Below, piece after piece: positions 22,717 through 35,999 of a stretch of 64,000 nucleotides of DNA. The notes under the pieces were generated by a model. The model searched no databases. It saw only the letters and a list, made by a program, of their open reading frames with translations, and was not told the origin of the DNA. The stretch spans positions 6,746,188-6,810,187 of the forward strand of contig NC_030858.1 in the NCBI RefSeq assembly GCF_000208745.1, read 5' to 3'. Both the position numbers and the translations under genes were made by a program. The stretch is from Theobroma cacao (taxonomy: Eukaryota; Streptophyta; Magnoliopsida; Malvales; Malvaceae). Positions within the stretch are counted from its first letter, which is position 1. Each line of letters starts with the position of its first letter.

Positions 22717-25700
22717 GGGAGGAGAACTATTTTGGGTGTGGGAGGGTTGTGATTTTGGTGGTGTTAGGAGTTTGGGTCAGGAGTTAAAATATGGGGGATG
22801 GTGGAGTTGAGTGGGATTCGGGGGCTTGAATGTGTTAATTTGGGAAATTTGAGTTTGGATTTCGCTTTCGCCAAGGTAGGTTGTCGTCCATCATTAATTA
22901 ACACAAACGCAACTGGTTATTGACTTCTTTTGTTTGTTTGGGCAAGAATTTTAGTCTTTGGGTAATCATCTTGGTATTCGCTCTGCATTTTGTATACAAA
23001 ATTACTTCATGCAGATAATTTGATGTTCTTTAATTAATTATAGAGTAAATGAAAGGTTAAAAAACGATAATTTCAATCTTATTGTTTTTATTTATATAGT
23101 TTTATTTTCAAGTTATAAAAGTCAACATAATAGTATAGTATACAGTATTGAAAAATCAATATGCTGCCATAAAAGGCTATTAAGGCATAATCATTCAACT
23201 GTAACAGTCAGAACAAGCGGCTTAATATCAGGCAAAAAGACTAGTATTGTACAATGAAGAGTGCTTAAATGTCTATCAACATCCTATCATCGTTAAAAAT
23301 TTCATGGAGGAAACCAACTAAATCTACCTTTTTCATCCCAAAATTAAGGAAACCAACGATTCATTTCGAACTGAATTGAAAATAATCAAAATAAAAATGG
23401 CAAAGAGTTCAGTTTCCATGCATTAATTAACAATGATAAGAATGATATCTTGAAACGAAACAATGCCAAGAACGATGGCAACTAATGTCAACCCGGGTGA
23501 TAGTAAGGGTTAAGGTTCCATTGTTGATTCGTTGTTCCTCTAGGCTCTAGCCGGCTAGCAAAAGATACGAAGAGGTAAGAATTGAGAACTTTTGGATGCC
23601 GCGGCGTGCTCTTTAGGTAAAGAATTGAAGCAAGAAAACAAGGGAATTGAGACAAAAAAAAAAACAGCCAATCCGTAGTCATGTGGACGGTCATTGCTGA
23701 AGTTGACAGTCATTGCGTGTTTGAAGGATATTTGGCAAGCAAAACTGGAATCTTAACATCGAGGGTCTCCTATTTTCCCAAAATTAAAGACTCCATCCGT
23801 CGGCCACAATAAACTTCACTCGTCAAATGGGTCAAAAAAAAAAGTCTACATCTTGAACTAAGACTATTATTTTACACAAGATTGACAAATGTTCCTTCCT
23901 GGGTCTGTAGCGTTAGAATCTGGCGTCTGAACCCCGCAATTGTTGGGGTAAAGAAACATGCTAAGCCTTAAGCAATGCCACGTAAATGAAAATTAGGCTC
24001 AAATGTGGAATCTTAAACCCTCAGTTTTGGACTGCAAAAGCCTGTAACAGGACAGGTGTGGGTAAGCACCAAAAAGGAAAAGAAACAGGAAGGGGAAACA
24101 AAAAAAAGAATTGTAATACTATTTTATCCGATTTTTAATCCTTTGATTACTCTAAGGCAGTTAAACAACCAAAGAAAATTCAGGTGCACTCAATAGTCAA
24201 TAGGTGGACCCTTTGAGCCTGACAAATGAAAACTCTAGTTGAAGTACTGCCGAGAAATGGGTGTAGGTCTGAAGCCCAATACGAAACTAAATTGTGGAGG
24301 GCCTCCCATGGGCTGGAACATGCAAGTCTAAGAACCCGTTGTGGGGCTGCCTCAGTGTCATTCAACAACTCCAACAAATTATTTAAGATTATGGATCTAA
24401 GCTCATTGCTCAAATTCTGCCCCTTCCATTTTTGTTTACGATTGGCAATTTACGAATTAACAAACATAGAATAACAAAACTAATGTATGTTTAATTAGAG
24501 GAGGTTCCTCTTTTGTACTAAGTTTTGAATTTAGGCTTTTTTGAATTCAGCTTAAACTTTATTAGCATTAATTGTCCTTGACACTTTCTTTTTTGGACTT
24601 TAAGTTGCTTTCACCCAAGATTTCTATGCATTCACTCCGCCTTTCATAGAAGAGGGTATAATCACACGTCTTATCCTATTTTTTAATTAATTGATAATTG
24701 CAATTTCCTTTTATTATCATGTGACAGTAGACAGTCTTAAGATCTAATATTAGGGAATGAGAAACTATTTAGCTTCTCCATTTGTTTAATTCCTTTGTTT
24801 TTTTTTTTGTCTCAAAAGTTTAATATATAAATCCCATACACATAATATAGTTTTAAACTCAAAATACAAAAATAAAATAAAATTTTCTTTTAATCTTGCA
24901 AAAAAAAAACAAAGAAAGCATTTCAACTCAAATTCTTTGAAGTAAGAAACGCATGCAACTATTGTTACGTTGAATGTTAGACTAGTCTAGTTAACAGGGA
25001 CATTAATTAATGACTTAATAATCATGTAAGGATGCACTCAAACTTGAAACGCAGACTAAATAAAGTTATTACTACAAACAAGATATGGGGGTACTTGGTT
25101 TGGCTTTGTTAAGGATGGGGCCACCATCAAAAGGGTGGCATATCCACATTTCCCATTTGGGGAAAAGGGTGAGGAAACTAGATAAATGCTCTATATTTCT
25201 AATATTTGTTATCAAGAGCAAATTGCAGTGGAAGACGGGAAGAAAAGGTAAAGATGGGCAGCAGCACAGGGAAGGTGCAGTCGACTTTACAAGAAAGCCA
25301 CACCCACACGGAAGTGGAAAATCCAGCTTTGCTTAATGGCTTCCAACTTTCTCTCTCTCTCTCTCTCGTTACCGTCTCATTAAATTGAAGCGGAGGAAAA
25401 AGGAAATATTGCATTCAAATACTGTGCCACCGCAACTTCACCTTTATTATGAGTTTTATCACTCTGCCAGGGCCAATTGCACACCTCCCCACTTTGTCTC
25501 CTCACAGCCTCTTATCTCTTACGCGCTTTCTCTGCCACGGCGCCTAGCCAGTCGGTTGCTGGAGCTGTGCCCAATGCATTCCTATTTGTCTCACTACATT
25601 TTTCCTTTAAATTTTGAATTAAGAATACAGTTGAAGCAATTTGGACGTACAAGAGTTTTCTTCCCTTGCTTTGGGTTTTTTATAATGTCTTGGTTTATTT

Positions 25701-26315
25701 TTATTAGTTAAATTTTATCTAATTTAAACTTTATTTTATTTTCAAATAATTATTTATTAAAATTTTTAAATAAAGTAGCTTTAAAATATATTTGATATAA
25801 TATTTAGAATAATTTAAATCAAAATTTTAAAAAAAGTTAATAAAAAAATCAAATCAAACATTATTATATATACGAAAAGAATAATGAAGGATCAAAACAA
25901 CCCAAATCCACTCCTCGTCGTACGAAAAAGAAATGTAATGATCATGTAACACCTAAAGGCCCCACCTAACAGCAAAAAACCACCCAAGTAAAAAAAAAGT
26001 TACTCTCACTAATCAGCGCGTGCATTTCCCACAACGAATCAGATTCAGGCCTCGGCGGACTCTCTCTCTCCGTGGCTTTCCCATGCCTTTCCTTTCCCTC
26101 ATAAAAGGGCAAAAAGAAAACGACTTTCATTTTCAGTTTCATTTTCATGTCTGTGTCTGTCTCCATTGCAGAAGGGTCACACTCAGCAAACTTATAGTCA
26201 CTCAACTCACCCACTCACTCACCCACGGGCCGCAAAACCAAAGAAATAAAATCATTAAATTCACAGGACTTTGATTACGGTGTTTCTGCAAGGAAAGAAA
26301 AAAAGAAAGGAACTG
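22717..26315. other. Intergenic region between divergent translocator and GT14 genes
   Basis: Holds both promoters. A CT microsatellite lies at 25351-25367 and an extremely AT-rich stretch at 25,690-25,865. A weak TATA (CATAAAAG) occurs near 26,099, about 215 bp before the GT14 start. No gene or transposon was recognised. Confidence 0.4.
25351..25367. repeat. (CT)n microsatellite
   Basis: Seventeen bases of uninterrupted CT repeat in the upstream region of the GT14 gene. Confidence 0.9.
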
Positions 26316-29300
26316 ATGGATTCTGGCTCTGCAAACAAGCCGCAGCAACACAAGAAAAAAAGTTGGTTCCTTCTCTTAACATTTTCTCTTCTCCTTTCAA
26401 CCCTACTCATCATCATCTCCATAACCTCCACTTCTTCCACTTCCTCCCTTTTTTACTACACCCGTACGCGCACCACCAAAACCCAACTTCCACAGTTCGT
26501 GGAATCCAAGCTCCACTTGGTGCCTACATCTCCAAACCCAGTTCCCAAACTGGCTTATCTCATATCTGGCTCAGCCGGCGATGGGGAGAGCTTGAAGAGA
26601 ACGTTGAAAGCTTTATACCATCCCAGGAACCAATATGCCGTGCATTTGGATTTAGAGGCTTCTGCTGAGGAGAGGTTGGAGGTAGCTAAGTTTGTGAAAA
26701 CTGAGCCGCTTTTTAAGAAAGTTGGGAATGTAAGGATGGTTACTAAAGCCAATCTGGTGACTTATAGAGGGCCTACCATGGTTACCAATACCCTTCATGC
26801 TGCTGCCGTTTTGTTTAAGGAAGGTGGGGACTGGGATTGGTTCATCAACTTGAGTGCTTCTGACTACCCTTTGGTTACTCAAGATGGTATGTTAAAGATG
26901 GATCATCTCTGGGTTTTAGATTCGAAGCTTTTTTTTTTTTTAGCAATTCGTTGGTTGGTGTTATTTGTCGTTTTGAGCTGAGAAATGAGGGAAATGTTTT
27001 GAAAAGTTTCTAATTCTAGAGTTATCTGGGTTTGATTGGTTAGTTCTTTTTTTTTTCCTCTATTGAAATAAGGTTTGTTGGTTCTAGTTTTAAATTTAAA
27101 ATCTGGGGTCGTATTGTTTGACCTCCTTGATATTTATAGTTGAATTGCTGTTAATTTTTAATAATATCTAATGTCTTTATATGCATTTCTGCATCAGCTG
27201 CTAAGAATTAGATTTCCGACTGTCTAATTAGAAATGACCATTTATAGGGCTATTTCATTTTTGCTAAATCTTTAACTAACTATTATTTATTGTTAGTGAT
27301 TAACAACCACCCAATCATGCTCAATTATGCCTGTAATATTGTTCTTGTTTCTAGTTATTTCTGTTTACCAGTACAAAAGTGTTTCTGCATTAGTTTCCCA
27401 TGCCTTTAATTTGTATAGTATTTTCTTTTTTTGTGCGACAGATCTGCTTCACACATTATCTGATATCCCAAGAGATCTTAATTTTATCGAGCATACCAGT
27501 GACATTGGATGGAAGGAGTAGGTGGCTCATCCCTTATGCTTTTGTTAGTATCTGTTTCAACTGTCGTTTATCCTTCTGGGATTTAAGAGATCAATTTTAA
27601 GGTAGTAATGAATTATAAGTCTTCAACGTTCGTGTGTAAATCTGCTTAAGGAATGTCATTTTGCCCAATGCCAGGTATCAGAGAGCCAAGCCTGTTATAA
27701 TTGATCCAGGGCTTTATAGCCGGCAAAAATCAGATGTATTCTGGGTTTCAGAGAAAAGGAGTGTACCAACTGCATATAGGCTGTTTACAGGTGAGAATTT
27801 GCATTTCTCTACTTCTCTGTGTGCTGTGTAGTCTATAAAAATAATTATTACCAATCACTGGGAGACTGCTTTCTTTGTATATATTTCCTTGAAAAGAATA
27901 TTTGCAGAATATCTGATCTTTTTCATGTAAAAAATTTGAGGCAAATTGTGAAGGTCCATCTCCCAATATTAAATGGGAGACAAAGAAAGAGGAAAGCCAT
28001 CATACTATTTCTTGTAGAACCTGATTGTGGCTGAAGGCATATCACCCACTCACCCTGTGTTTATGTGCTGCTATGATGCTTTGACTACGTAATTTTGTTT
28101 AAATAGAAGAATTAGATAGGTTTAGGGACAACTTACTTTATTATTTGGAATGTTCTGCTTTTTGAATTTTATAGGTTATTAAATGAAGACATTCTAGTGC
28201 ATCTATAAACTCTATTGTTGTTGATATGTTATTTTTACACCCTCTTGAAAATTTTTATTCTCAAACACACCATTTTTTATTAATTATTGTTTGTAGATCA
28301 CCCTCTTGTTGTATAGGCAGCATTTAACTTGCCCTACCTCTTTTTTGGCTAGCCCTTTGCTTATGTAGTTGAATATCATGATATATTAGGGTAACACCTA
28401 TGGTAGCATCCTCCAACTCAATAAAAATCATTCTTCCTATAATCCTTTTGGCATAATTTACAAAAATTACTAGGGAAGTTGCTTGAGCACATAGATGAAC
28501 ATGTAGTCTAAGTTTCAGCCAAATAGAAGAGATTTTGTGAAGTCCCACAATTGGGCATTTCATTTTTTTGTAGGCATCTCCCTGCCTTTCAGCTACAATG
28601 AAACTTGCTTTTCACTTCATATGTTTAGCATAGGTGTCACATTGATTTCCAGTAGTGGATCGCCTTTAAATGAAGAAAAGAGGCCTGCATCTATCCCCTC
28701 AGCCCTCAACTGTCTCTTTCTTCTTCTTCTGCTTTCATCCCCCCATGCCACTTTTCTAGATTATTTGATATATTTTGTGAACCTTGGAAGCATAATCTTA
28801 GATATACTTGCTTATACATGTATCTGATTGTAGATTCTGCTCAAATTCACTAGGTTCTGCTTGGATGATGCTCTCTCGTCCTTTCATAGAGTATTGTTTA
28901 TGGGGGTGGGACAACCTCCCAAGGATAGTCCTTATGTACTATGCAAACTTTCTTTCTTCCCCTGAAGGGTACTTCCATACTGTTATCTGCAACGCCAAAG
29001 AATTTCAGAACACCACTGTAAATCATGACCTCCACTTCATATCGTGGGACAACCCTCCAAAACAACATCCACATTTCCTTACTGTTAATGACTACCAAAA
29101 GATGGTTGACAGCAATGCTCCCTTTGCGAGGAAATTTGGCAAGAATGAACCAGTTCTTGACAAGATTGATTCTGAGCTTTTGGGCTGCAATGCTGATGGA
29201 TTTGTGCCTGGTGGATGGTTAAATAATGAAGGAAATTCTAACGGAACTCTCCTGCATGTCAGAACAAATACTACAGAGCTTAGGCCAGGTACTGGTGCTG

Positions 29301-29368
29301 AGAGACTCAAACGTCTCGTCAGTGGTCTGTTATCAGCAGAAGATTTTCATACAAAGCAATGCAGTTGA
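26316..29368 (+). CDS. GT14 family glycosyltransferase (beta-glucuronosyltransferase GlcAT14-like)
   Basis: Four exons: 26316-26886, 27442-27517, 27675-27790, 28854-29368, giving 425 residues. It is a type II Golgi membrane protein: a short basic cytosolic tail (QQHKKKSW), one signal anchor at about residues 17-38, a Ser/Thr-rich stem, then a Core-2/I-branching (GT14, 'Branch') domain from about residue 79. Conserved segments are LAYLISGSAGDG, NLSASDYPLVTQDD (across the first junction), SAWMMLSRPF and TVNHDLHFISWDNPPKQHP. Plant members close to this add glucuronic acid to arabinogalactan-protein glycans; this is family knowledge and not proven here. The ATG at 26316 is the first in frame and directly precedes the anchor. 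The last intron is just over 1 kb. There are no stops or frameshifts. Confidence 0.93.
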
Positions 29369-30804
29369 GACCGTTAGTTCAAGAAACAACACTCTTCTAG
29401 TAACTGGACAGATGAATGCTCCTCTGTTAAATTAATAACGGAACACTGCTGATGGGTCAGCCAACAAGGCATAGGAAACTAAAAGGGGAAGGAAAATATT
29501 CCCAGTCCAGATTAGATGCTATACCATTAATACAAATTTTTTTTTTTAGCTCGATTAGTAATATGTAGTTCAATGTATTATTTTTTTGGTTTAGATAAGA
29601 CTGCGTTGTGCTCTATCTATCCTTCTGATGCATTATGCATCTTGTATCCTCTGCTTTCAGAGAATTTTCAAAAGGCAAAATGATGATGCATTCAAACATT
29701 TGAACAAGGGGCAGAAAGAATGAGATGAAGAATCCTAATTCCTTATGTAGAAAGATTAAACCTAAAAGGGTAATGGTACTTTTCCAAATGAATGCTCTAT
29801 TTGCAAGAATGTGTTGCTTTTATGTATCAACTATTGATGTAGTGTATATCTGATTTCTTTTTTCTGCCCGAAAGATTAAGCCTAAAAGCTTGATTAAATT
29901 GTGGAATGAGTGACTAAAATAGGTTTTTTGCATAAAAGGAATGTGGTAAAGTTTGTTTGAGCATAAAAAAGTAGATGGTGAAGTGGTAAGCACAAGCTGT
30001 AGCCAGGAAGAGGGAGGAAAAAAATGTTATAATATATCTTATTTTGAGTCTGGCCATTAAGTAAATCCTCCTTGTCGTTTTATGGGTTTTCTCTCCCATG
30101 TGTGAGAAAACAACTAGACCCAAAAGCTCAATCACAAAGCATAGAGAGGGTACTATTTCTAAAAGCATAACATTGACTTGTTGAAAGCTGAAACCATGGT
30201 TAAATCAGCACATCATTAAGACAGCTCAATGTGTTGAATAAAGAAGAGAAAAGAATGGCCCCATCTTGAAAACTGCTTAGTTTAATGTGAAGGATAACAA
30301 GGTGTTTCGCTTTTGTATACATCTGCAAGTTAATTCTGTGTCGCTATCATCATATGATGCATGACATAACAGAAAAAAAACCACTAAGGTTCATTCTTCA
30401 CTGCATTTGAATGATAGTTGCCGCAATTATTAGTGCTATTCTTTCCCAACAAAAGAACCACAATGGATATGAATCTGGAGTGAAGGTCATTCTCCGTGCT
30501 CATTAGGCAACTTGATTAAGAGTGTTAACCAAATCAAGCAGGATGTATTTCAAAAGCAATTTCCAGCGCCAACTTGCCCACTGATACGTACTCCATCATA
30601 AAACCTCTCCTAGAACTATATTGCCTTTTACACTTTTAAGTTAAGAAATTGCACATAATCACAGACCACAATACCAACTAAAACGATTACACATGTTTGC
30701 CAGGAGATTTTCTAGTATCTGTTCAAATGTGTCAAAATCTGAAGAATTTACATCCAAATCCATATCAAAATAAATTATTTTGTTTAAGAAAATGTTGTGA
30801 TTTT
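29369..30804. other. Spacer downstream of GT14 gene
   Basis: 3' UTR of the GT14 gene, then AT-rich spacer. Two imperfect copies of an AAAGATTAARCCTAAAAG motif lie near 29,753 and 29,873. No gene was recognised. Confidence 0.4.
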
Positions 30805-32295
30805 CTAAAAACATGCATAGATGAATCGAAGGGAGAGCCTATAGCATTCAAGAAATAAGAAATTTAGTAGTTCACCAAATAAATCGGCATTCCACATTAA
30901 ATTTCCTCCAAAATCCATTATTTTAAGAAGAAGCTCAAGTGTCCTGTATACTCCTCCCAGTGCATATGGATGAGAAAGATCACCTGCAAGGAACTTTTTA
31001 ACCAAGCCATCAACTTCTATCATGCTGCAACCAAGCTTCTTCTTCATTCCAGCTTCTGAAATCAATTTTCTCACTCGCTTTGCCTCCATATCCAAACCAG
31101 CCTCTCTAAACATGTTATACGAAACAATATGAACACCACAATCAGATATTCCCATTTCTGCAAGCTTCTTCCAGACTCTATTTCCAATTTCCACATTGAC
31201 ATTGGTTCTACAACAACCTAGTAGAGCTCCCCAAATGTTAGCATCTCCACCTCCCAACCCTCCCATCTTCTCCTCTATAAAATTCTCAGCTTCCTCTACC
31301 ATACCTGCTCTGTCCAATAGGTCAACAATACACGCAGTCTGCTCAAGCTGAGGTTCAACCCCATAGACACTACTCATTTGTTCAAACCATTGTAGCCCCC
31401 GCCTTACCCATCTTCACATGCATATAACCAGATAGGAAAACAACAAATGTTGTCTCTGTAGGTTGAATACCACTTATAACCCTTTGATCAAATTGTTCAA
31501 GTGATTGTAGGTTGAATACCACTTATAACCATTTGATCAAATAGTTCAAGTGATTTCCTTACATCTCCACAAATTGCAAACCCTTGAAATCATGGTGACC
31601 AAGATTGTGCACCCTTCCAGGTAGTGAATCCAATGGCCTTGCATCACAGCACCAAGACGAGGACAAGCAGTGAGAACACTAACAAGAGTAGATTCATTAG
31701 GCTCAGTGCCCACTTGTTGCATTCTCCTAAACAAAGAAATCACCTCTTTGAAATCACTAACCTGAGAAAGAGCTCCCATTATTGCATTCTCTCCGGCATT
31801 TCTTTTAAAAAAAAAGGCTCTTGAATCCCCAATATCCACCATCTTTTCATACCCATCAATCATCACCGTCCACATAACCGCATCTCTCTCAGGACTTATA
31901 TCAAACAAAAACGAGGCCAAACCATATCATGAATTGATGCATAAAACTCAACTAACGCGCTAAGAACAAAAGGGTCATACCTAAATCTGAATTTAATCAC
32001 GTGGGCATGAACTAAACGTCCTAAATTCTTAGAAGAAGTAGCAAGATCTATACGAGGGTGGAAAGATATAGTTCTTAGCCTCTAGCCCATATTCTAACAT
32101 GTTTAAAAAGCACAAAACAGCGACTATTGGTGAATTTGCTTGCATATACCCTCTGATCATGGCCTTATAGATGAAAGTACTGCGGGGATAAATATGCTTG
32201 AAAATTATCAGAGCTACGGAGAATTAAGAGGGATGCTTTGAGATTGGCGCAACTGAAGGAGAGGGCCGATCGGTGAGCTGGATCAGAGTTTTCCA
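30805..32295 (-). pseudogene. Decayed PLS-class PPR gene (E+ type)
   Basis: Reading right to left, pieces of one PPR protein appear in different frames. First comes a Met-containing N-terminus near 32,295. PPR sequence (IYKAMIRGYMQANSP) follows after a frame change, then several stops. A longer open piece runs 31920-31546 (DISPERDAVMWTVMIDGYEK, EVISLFRRMQQVGTEPNEST). A third piece runs 31377-30805 (VEPQLEQTACIVDLLDRAGM, GCSMIEVDGLVKKFLAGDLS with E/E+ features). The breaks include a frameshift near 31,585, a 49-bp tandem duplication at 31458-31555 (not a multiple of three), and an apparent loss of some PPR repeats between the WIHYLEG and GFAICGD-like pieces. It cannot make a full protein. The parent PPR gene is not in the window: the intact gene at 1.9-4.2 kb is a different family member. 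Confidence 0.85.
31458..31555 (-). repeat. 49-bp tandem duplication inside PPR pseudogene
   Basis: Copies 31458-31506 and 31507-31555 differ at two of 49 positions. On the minus strand the unit encodes the PPR segment SLELFDQMVISGIQPT. Duplication of 49 bases shifts the frame. Confidence 0.9.
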
Positions 32296-32414
32296 TTTCT
32301 GTAAAAGGGAGACGAGGGAGGTTGCAACGGTTTTTTGACTCGTTAGAAATGGCGGGACAATTTCTAGTGAAATTATAATTTTATAAAGGCATTTTTAAAA
32401 ATAACTTTTAAAGA

Positions 32415-33499
32415 AAAGATATTTTTAAAAATAATTTTTTTATAATTTTAACTATTTTTAATTAAGTTAGATAAAATTACTCTTAATAAAATTACACGTT
32501 ATGATATTACAAATCATGTACAAAAATATGTTATACGTCATGATTAGGTTGTTACACGTCATGTGCAAAAACACGTGACACATCATGATTAGGTTGTTAC
32601 ATATCATGTACAAAAACATATGACACAACATGTACAGAAACATGTGATACGCCATGTACAAAAATATGTGATACGTCATAATTAGATTGTTACACGTCAT
32701 GTTGAAAAAAATATTGTTATTACACGTCATGTACAAAAACATGTTACACGTCATGGTTAAAAAAGGTTGTTACACATCATATTGAAAAAAAAATACTGTT
32801 GTTATACGTCATGTTAAAGAAATATTATTGTTACACGTCATATTCAAAAATATTTTGTTACACTTTAATGTCTAAAATGTTATTGTTACTTACGAACCAA
32901 AACTTCAAATCTTCTTAACTCTCTTCATTTCTTTTTGTTTTTTTTTTTTGACAATTTGACACTGATTAAAGTGTTTTTAACATATTTTCATAAATCAAAA
33001 CATAAATTTTCTTATCTAAAACACTTATTTCAACTAAAAAAAAAATTCCTTTGAAAACCTAGGTTTATAAATTTCAATTTTTTGAATTTATTGGTGTCTA
33101 GGTTCTGAATTGATTCAATTAAAAATTATTTCAAATATCTGTGATCATTTTTACCGTTTTAGTTTCACCCAAAATATCTAAAAATAAAAAATTTTCAAAT
33201 AGCCACCAACCCAAGCACATCAAAATCATTACTTGGGGTCTTGAAAGCGCAAAAAAGAGAAATCTGAAAATGCAGAAAAGAGAAATCGGAAGCATAGCAG
33301 ACGAATGTCGAAGAAAGAAATCGATAAAATTTGAGAGACTGTGATGGTGAGAGAGAAATCAGAAACACAAATGAGGAGAAATTGTGATGAATGGTTTAAT
33401 TTATTTGAAATAATTTTAAAGGCATTTTTGTCAAGTCGTGATTAAATATGGTTAAAAATAGTTAAATTTATTTTTATAGTTATTTTTAAAATATCTTTA
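32415..33499. mobile_element. Possible TIR-type non-autonomous element enclosing a minisatellite
   Basis: About 50 bp at 32415-32462 (AAAGATATTTTTAAAAATAA ... TTAACTATTTTTAA) recurs inverted at 33451-33499. A further AAAGGCATTTTT motif occurs in direct orientation beside each end (near 32,383 and 33,418). No clear target duplication or transposase was found. The low-complexity ends weaken the call. Confidence 0.35.
32490..32872. repeat. Degenerate minisatellite, TTACACGTCATGTACAAAAA-type units
   Basis: Roughly a dozen copies of a unit built around TTACACGTCATG, alternating with ACAAAAACATG or TTAGGTTG spacers. Unit lengths range from about 20 to 45 bp. A minus-strand frame through it (32467-32754) only translates the repeat and is not a gene. 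Confidence 0.75.
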
Positions 33500-33683
33500 T
33501 CTATTTCTCGTAATTTCCTCAAATGAAATTCTCATTTAAGGGACCACAACAGGGAGAGAAATATAATTAATTGTAATTAGTTTGAAATAAATATAAAGAC
33601 AATTAAATTTGATTTTTATAGCTTATGACATATTTTGTTTTCAGAACGTATTTATTTTGTTATAAAAACTAGTAATATATTAA

Positions 33684-33760
33684 ATCAGTTTCTTCCTTGT
33701 AGTTGAAGGCATCATTAAAACCAAGCTTTTTTTTTTTAATTAAGCAATGCTGCCTGCAAT
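33684..33760 (-). pseudogene. Ghost copy of alkenal reductase exon 4
   Basis: This matches 34858-34926 of the reductase gene closely: TCAGTTTCTTCCTTGTAGTT is identical, and AAGCAATGCTGCCTGCAA against AAGCAATGCTACCTGCAA includes the splice acceptor. The similarity continues weakly into intron 3 sequence. On the minus strand it would read AALLN and then a stop caused by an A/T-rich insertion. It is a fragment left by a partial duplication of the neighbouring gene. Confidence 0.8.
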
Positions 33761-33853
33761 TCATATTGATATGAACTTGTTAAGTCCTAGCCTTCAACTA
33801 AGAAATTTCATACTTCATATATTTATTTGAAATCTTAAATAAGGAAAATCACN

Positions 33854-33900
<47 letters not shown>
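33854..33900. repeat. (TA)n microsatellite with an ambiguous base
   Basis: Forty-seven bases of TA repeat, directly preceded by the only N (33853) that I noticed in the window. The true repeat length is uncertain. Confidence 0.9.
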
Positions 33901-33905
<5 letters not shown>

Positions 33906-34324
33906 GGAGAAGAAAGATTTAAATCCTACAAAAGTTTTTGAATTGTGTACATTCCATCTGCCCTCTATCCAGCTGCTAAAAAAAAAAGCAACATTATAAA
34001 TTTTGCTACATTCCACAACCCTTCAAAGCTCCCTCACTGTTCTCTTTTCTTTCTCTTTATTCTTTAAGGTTAGCCCAAAGAATTCCAAATATTTATACAA
34101 ATTTCTTTAACACTAAGCTAACCTGCTAATCAGTAACGTTCTTTAACCAACTTAGTCAAGATTCCTAGTGTTTTTATGCAGATATAACACAACAGCCAAG
34201 CCAACAGTTATCTCGAGACTTTGTGCTACCATTTGTGAGTATAGCACGCCAAAAGTAAATGTCGAAAAATTTGCGAAATATTAAATCAAAATATTATTCA
34301 TGGGAAAACTAGTTTTCCTCCCAA
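33901..34324. other. 3' flank of alkenal reductase gene
   Basis: Probable 3' UTR of the minus-strand reductase and AT-rich spacer. Nothing else was seen. Confidence 0.4.
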
Positions 34325-35941
<1,617 letters not shown>

Positions 35942-35992
35942 GCTAGAGCTTTATCCTATTGTGCTTCGGTTCGGAAGCTCAATGGCTCAGAC

Positions 35993-35999
35993 TTATATA
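35993..35999 (-). promoter_or_regulatory. TATA box of alkenal reductase gene
   Basis: TATATAA on the minus strand, 52-58 bp before the ATG at 35941, giving a short leader. Confidence 0.6.

Noticed and set aside
32467..32754. 95-codon minus-strand frame of repeated MTCNN/FLYM words
   Set aside because: It is only the translation of the minisatellite.
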